Shown in pieces: positions 11,911 to 13,426 of a DNA stretch of 13,426 nt. The DNA is from an uncultured Bacteroidales bacterium (lineage in GTDB: Bacteria > Bacteroidota > Bacteroidia > Bacteroidales > Paludibacteraceae). The notes below the pieces were generated by a model, which was not told the DNA's origin, did no database searches, and was given only the letters and a program-made list of their open reading frames with translations. Numbering within the stretch: the stretch's first letter is position 1; each line of letters opens with the position of its first letter. The stretch covers positions 1 to 13,426 of the forward strand of contig CAMOMF010000060.1 of NCBI GenBank assembly GCA_946619625.1, read 5' to 3'. Made by a program: the position numbers and the translations under genes.

Positions 11911-13426
11911 TTACTTTTTCCAGTTGTCCTTGAGACTTGCCGTGCGGTTGAAGACAAGGTGTTCGGCAGTGGTGTCGGGGTCAACTACAAAATAACCTTG
12001 CTTGAGGAACTGATAATGACCAAAGTCATTTACAATTTGGTCATTTACAATTTGACCATTTATTTGGGCATTTTTCATTTCCTTGCGGAGCGAAGCCTCC
12101 ACTTTGCAGGAAACAATCTTGAGGCTGTCGGGATTGAGCAGTTCGCGGAAATCGCCCTCTTCGGCAGAGGGGTCCTCGCAGGCAAAGAGCCGGTCGTACA
12201 GACGAACCTCTGCATCGATGGCACTGTTGCACTCCACCCAGTTGATAGTCGATTTGGTCTTGCGGTTTCCGCCCTCGGTTCCGGATTTGCTGTTCAGGTC
12301 CACGTCGGCATAAACGGTAGTGACGTTACCGTCAGCGTCCTTGTCGCAACCGGTAGCGCGAATGATATAGGCATTCTTCAGGCGCACCTCGCGCCCGCCG
12401 GGGCTCAGGCGGAAGAAATCCTTTGGGGCGTCCTCCATGAAGTCGGCGCGCTCTATCCACAGTTCCTTGCCGAAAGGCATCTCGCGCGTACCCAATGCCT
12501 CGATTCCATCGATGTTTTGTGCCACAATCGTCTCGGAGCCTTCGTAGTTGTTCAGGACAAGCCGGACGGGGTCGAAGATGGCGCAAACACGCGGTGCCTT
12601 TTCCTTGAGGTCCTCGCGGATAGTATGCTCGAGCAGTCCTACGTCAATCATGCCTTCTACCTTGGTGTAACCGATCTTGTCGATGAAAGCGCGGATAGCG
12701 GAAGGAGTATATCCGCGTCGGCGCAGCCCGCAGACTGTCGGCATGCGCGGGTCGTCCCAACCGCGAACCAGTCCCTCCTTGACCAATTGGAGCATCTTGC
12801 GCTTGGACATCACGGTGTAGGTGATATTCAGGCGGTTGAACTCGAACTGGTGCGGACGGCTGTTCTCTGGCACTCCCCAGTCAGCCGGAGTGGACATGCT
12901 CAGCATCTCGTCAATGAAATAGTCGTAAAGGGGACGGTGCACGACAAACTCGAGGGTGCAGATAGAGTGCGTGACGCCCTCGAAATAGTCGCTCTGACCG
13001 TGTGCAAAATCGTACATGGGATACACGTTCCATTTTCGTCCGGTGCGATGGTGTGGATGCGAGGTGATGATGCGATACATGATCGGGTCGCGGAAGTGCA
13101 TGTTGGGGTTCGCCATGTCAATCTTGGCACGGAGCACCATCTTGCCCTCCTCAATCTCTCCGCGCTGCATGGCTTCGAACAGGCGTAGGTTTTCCTCGAT
13201 GGGCCGGTCACGGTAAGGTGAGGGTTTGCCCGGCTCGGTGGGAGTACCTTTCTGCTGGGCAATCTGTTCGGCAGTCTGTTCGTCCACATAGGCCTTGCCC
13301 GCCTTGATAAACAGGATTGCCAACTTGTATAGTTTGTCGAAATAGTCGCTGGCGTAGTAGATGTTTCCCCAGCGGAAACAGAGCCAACGGATATCCTGGG
13401 CGATAGAGTCAACGTCCTCGGTACCC
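11911..13426 (-). CDS. glnS: Glutaminyl-tRNA synthetase, N-terminus outside the window
   Basis: Class I aminoacyl-tRNA synthetase that charges tRNA-Gln. The frame is open to the right edge: ahead of the TTG at 13323 it continues through a stretch ending WGNIYYASDYFDKLYK, typical of GlnRS, so 13323 is not the start. About 504 residues are visible; the ATP-binding HIGH-type motif and the first 60-90 residues are missing. Visible parts include the catalytic domain with HHRTGRKWNVYPMYDFAH (124-141 of the fragment), the KMSKS-type loop VMSKRK (205-210), MPTVCGLRRRGYTPSAIR (228-245), and the C-terminal beta-barrel anticodon-binding region. Near the C-terminus a stretch QINGQIVNDQIVND (about 454-467) is a low-complexity insertion encoded by a DNA repeat. 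It is the most upstream gene seen of the minus-strand series, 32 nt before the HSDR_N gene. Confidence 0.96.
   Translation of the reverse strand, partial: GTEDVDSIAQDIRWLCFRWGNIYYASDYFDKLYKLAILFIKAGKAYVDEQTAEQIAQQKGTPTEPGKPSPYRDRPIEENLRLFEAMQRGEIEEGKMVLRAKIDMANPNMHFRDPIMYRIITSHPHHRTGRKWNVYPMYDFAHGQSDYFEGVTHSICTLEFVVHRPLYDYFIDEMLSMSTPADWGVPENSRPHQFEFNRLNITYTVMSKRKMLQLVKEGLVRGWDDPRMPTVCGLRRRGYTPSAIRAFIDKIGYTKVEGMIDVGLLEHTIREDLKEKAPRVCAIFDPVRLVLNNYEGSETIVAQNIDGIEALGTREMPFGKELWIERADFMEDAPKDFFRLSPGGREVRLKNAYIIRATGCDKDADGNVTTVYADVDLNSKSGTEGGNRKTKSTINWVECNSAIDAEVRLYDRLFACEDPSAEEGDFRELLNPDSLKIVSCKVEASLRKEMKNAQINGQIVNDQIVNDFGHYQFLKQGYFVVDPDTTAEHLVFNRTASLKDNWKK
12025..12054 (-). repeat. In-frame 15-bp tandem repeat inside glnS
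   Basis: Two perfect copies of gtcatttacaatttg (12025-12039 and 12040-12054), encoding QIVND twice. A shorter, diverged copy follows at 12056-12066 (encoding QING with its neighbour). The unit length is a multiple of three, so the frame is kept. The repeat falls in a loop between conserved strands of the anticodon-binding region. Confidence 0.9.

Noticed and set aside
11908..13188. Plus-strand open frame of 426 codons opposite glnS
   Set aside because: It is fully antisense to a clear GlnRS gene, shows no family resemblance, and is explained by the codon bias of glnS.

Overview
The window looks like chromosomal DNA of a Bacteroidales bacterium (Bacteroides, Phocaeicola or Prevotella type). 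The grounds are a GldD lipoprotein, a bacterial group of geranylgeranylglyceryl phosphate synthase, an AraC-linked TolC/HlyD/ABC-2 exporter of Bacteroides type, promoter matches to the Bacteroidetes TTTG / TAnnTTTG consensus, few Shine-Dalgarno sites, and short tandem repeats between genes. No phage, insertion sequence, CRISPR array, rRNA or tRNA gene was seen. The species cannot be named from the sequence alone.

Left part (1-5217, minus strand). An unidentified, N-terminally membrane-anchored protein runs off the left edge (start at 253). To its right is a four-gene efflux operon, read right to left: a TolC-type outer membrane factor, a HlyD-type periplasmic adaptor and two ABC-2 permeases. 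The genes are 5 nt apart, 30 nt apart and overlapping by 4 nt. Together they would form a cell-envelope-spanning exporter, but no ATPase gene is present in the cluster.

Control region (5218-5463) and regulator (5464-6309, plus strand). An AraC-family regulator is divergently transcribed. The shared intergenic region holds a perfect 12-bp inverted repeat, a 10-bp direct repeat and candidate promoters in both directions. The araC promoter lies so close to its ATG that the mRNA leader should be very short.

Convergent gap (6310-6565). This holds two perfect palindromes (12 and 16 bp); the larger may act as a bidirectional terminator.

Right part (6566-13426, minus strand). A tight series is read right to left: glnS (5' end outside the window), a stand-alone HSDR_N-type nuclease-fold protein, phoH, gldD, a GGGP synthase, tadA and pgpH. 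Four successive junctions from the HSDR_N gene to tadA overlap (16, 4, 10 and 17 nt), which suggests translational coupling. The pgpH leader (158 nt) carries two blocks of a 10-bp tandem repeat. The series joins tRNA charging and modification (glnS, tadA), RNA-linked ATPase (phoH), envelope functions (gldD, prenyl-glycerol lipid synthesis) and likely c-di-AMP breakdown (pgpH). It reads as a housekeeping operon, not a dedicated pathway.

I found no convincing wholly new system. The most unusual points are the exporter without an ATPase, its repeat-rich control region, the decamer array ahead of pgpH, and the orphan HSDR_N protein inside the housekeeping operon.
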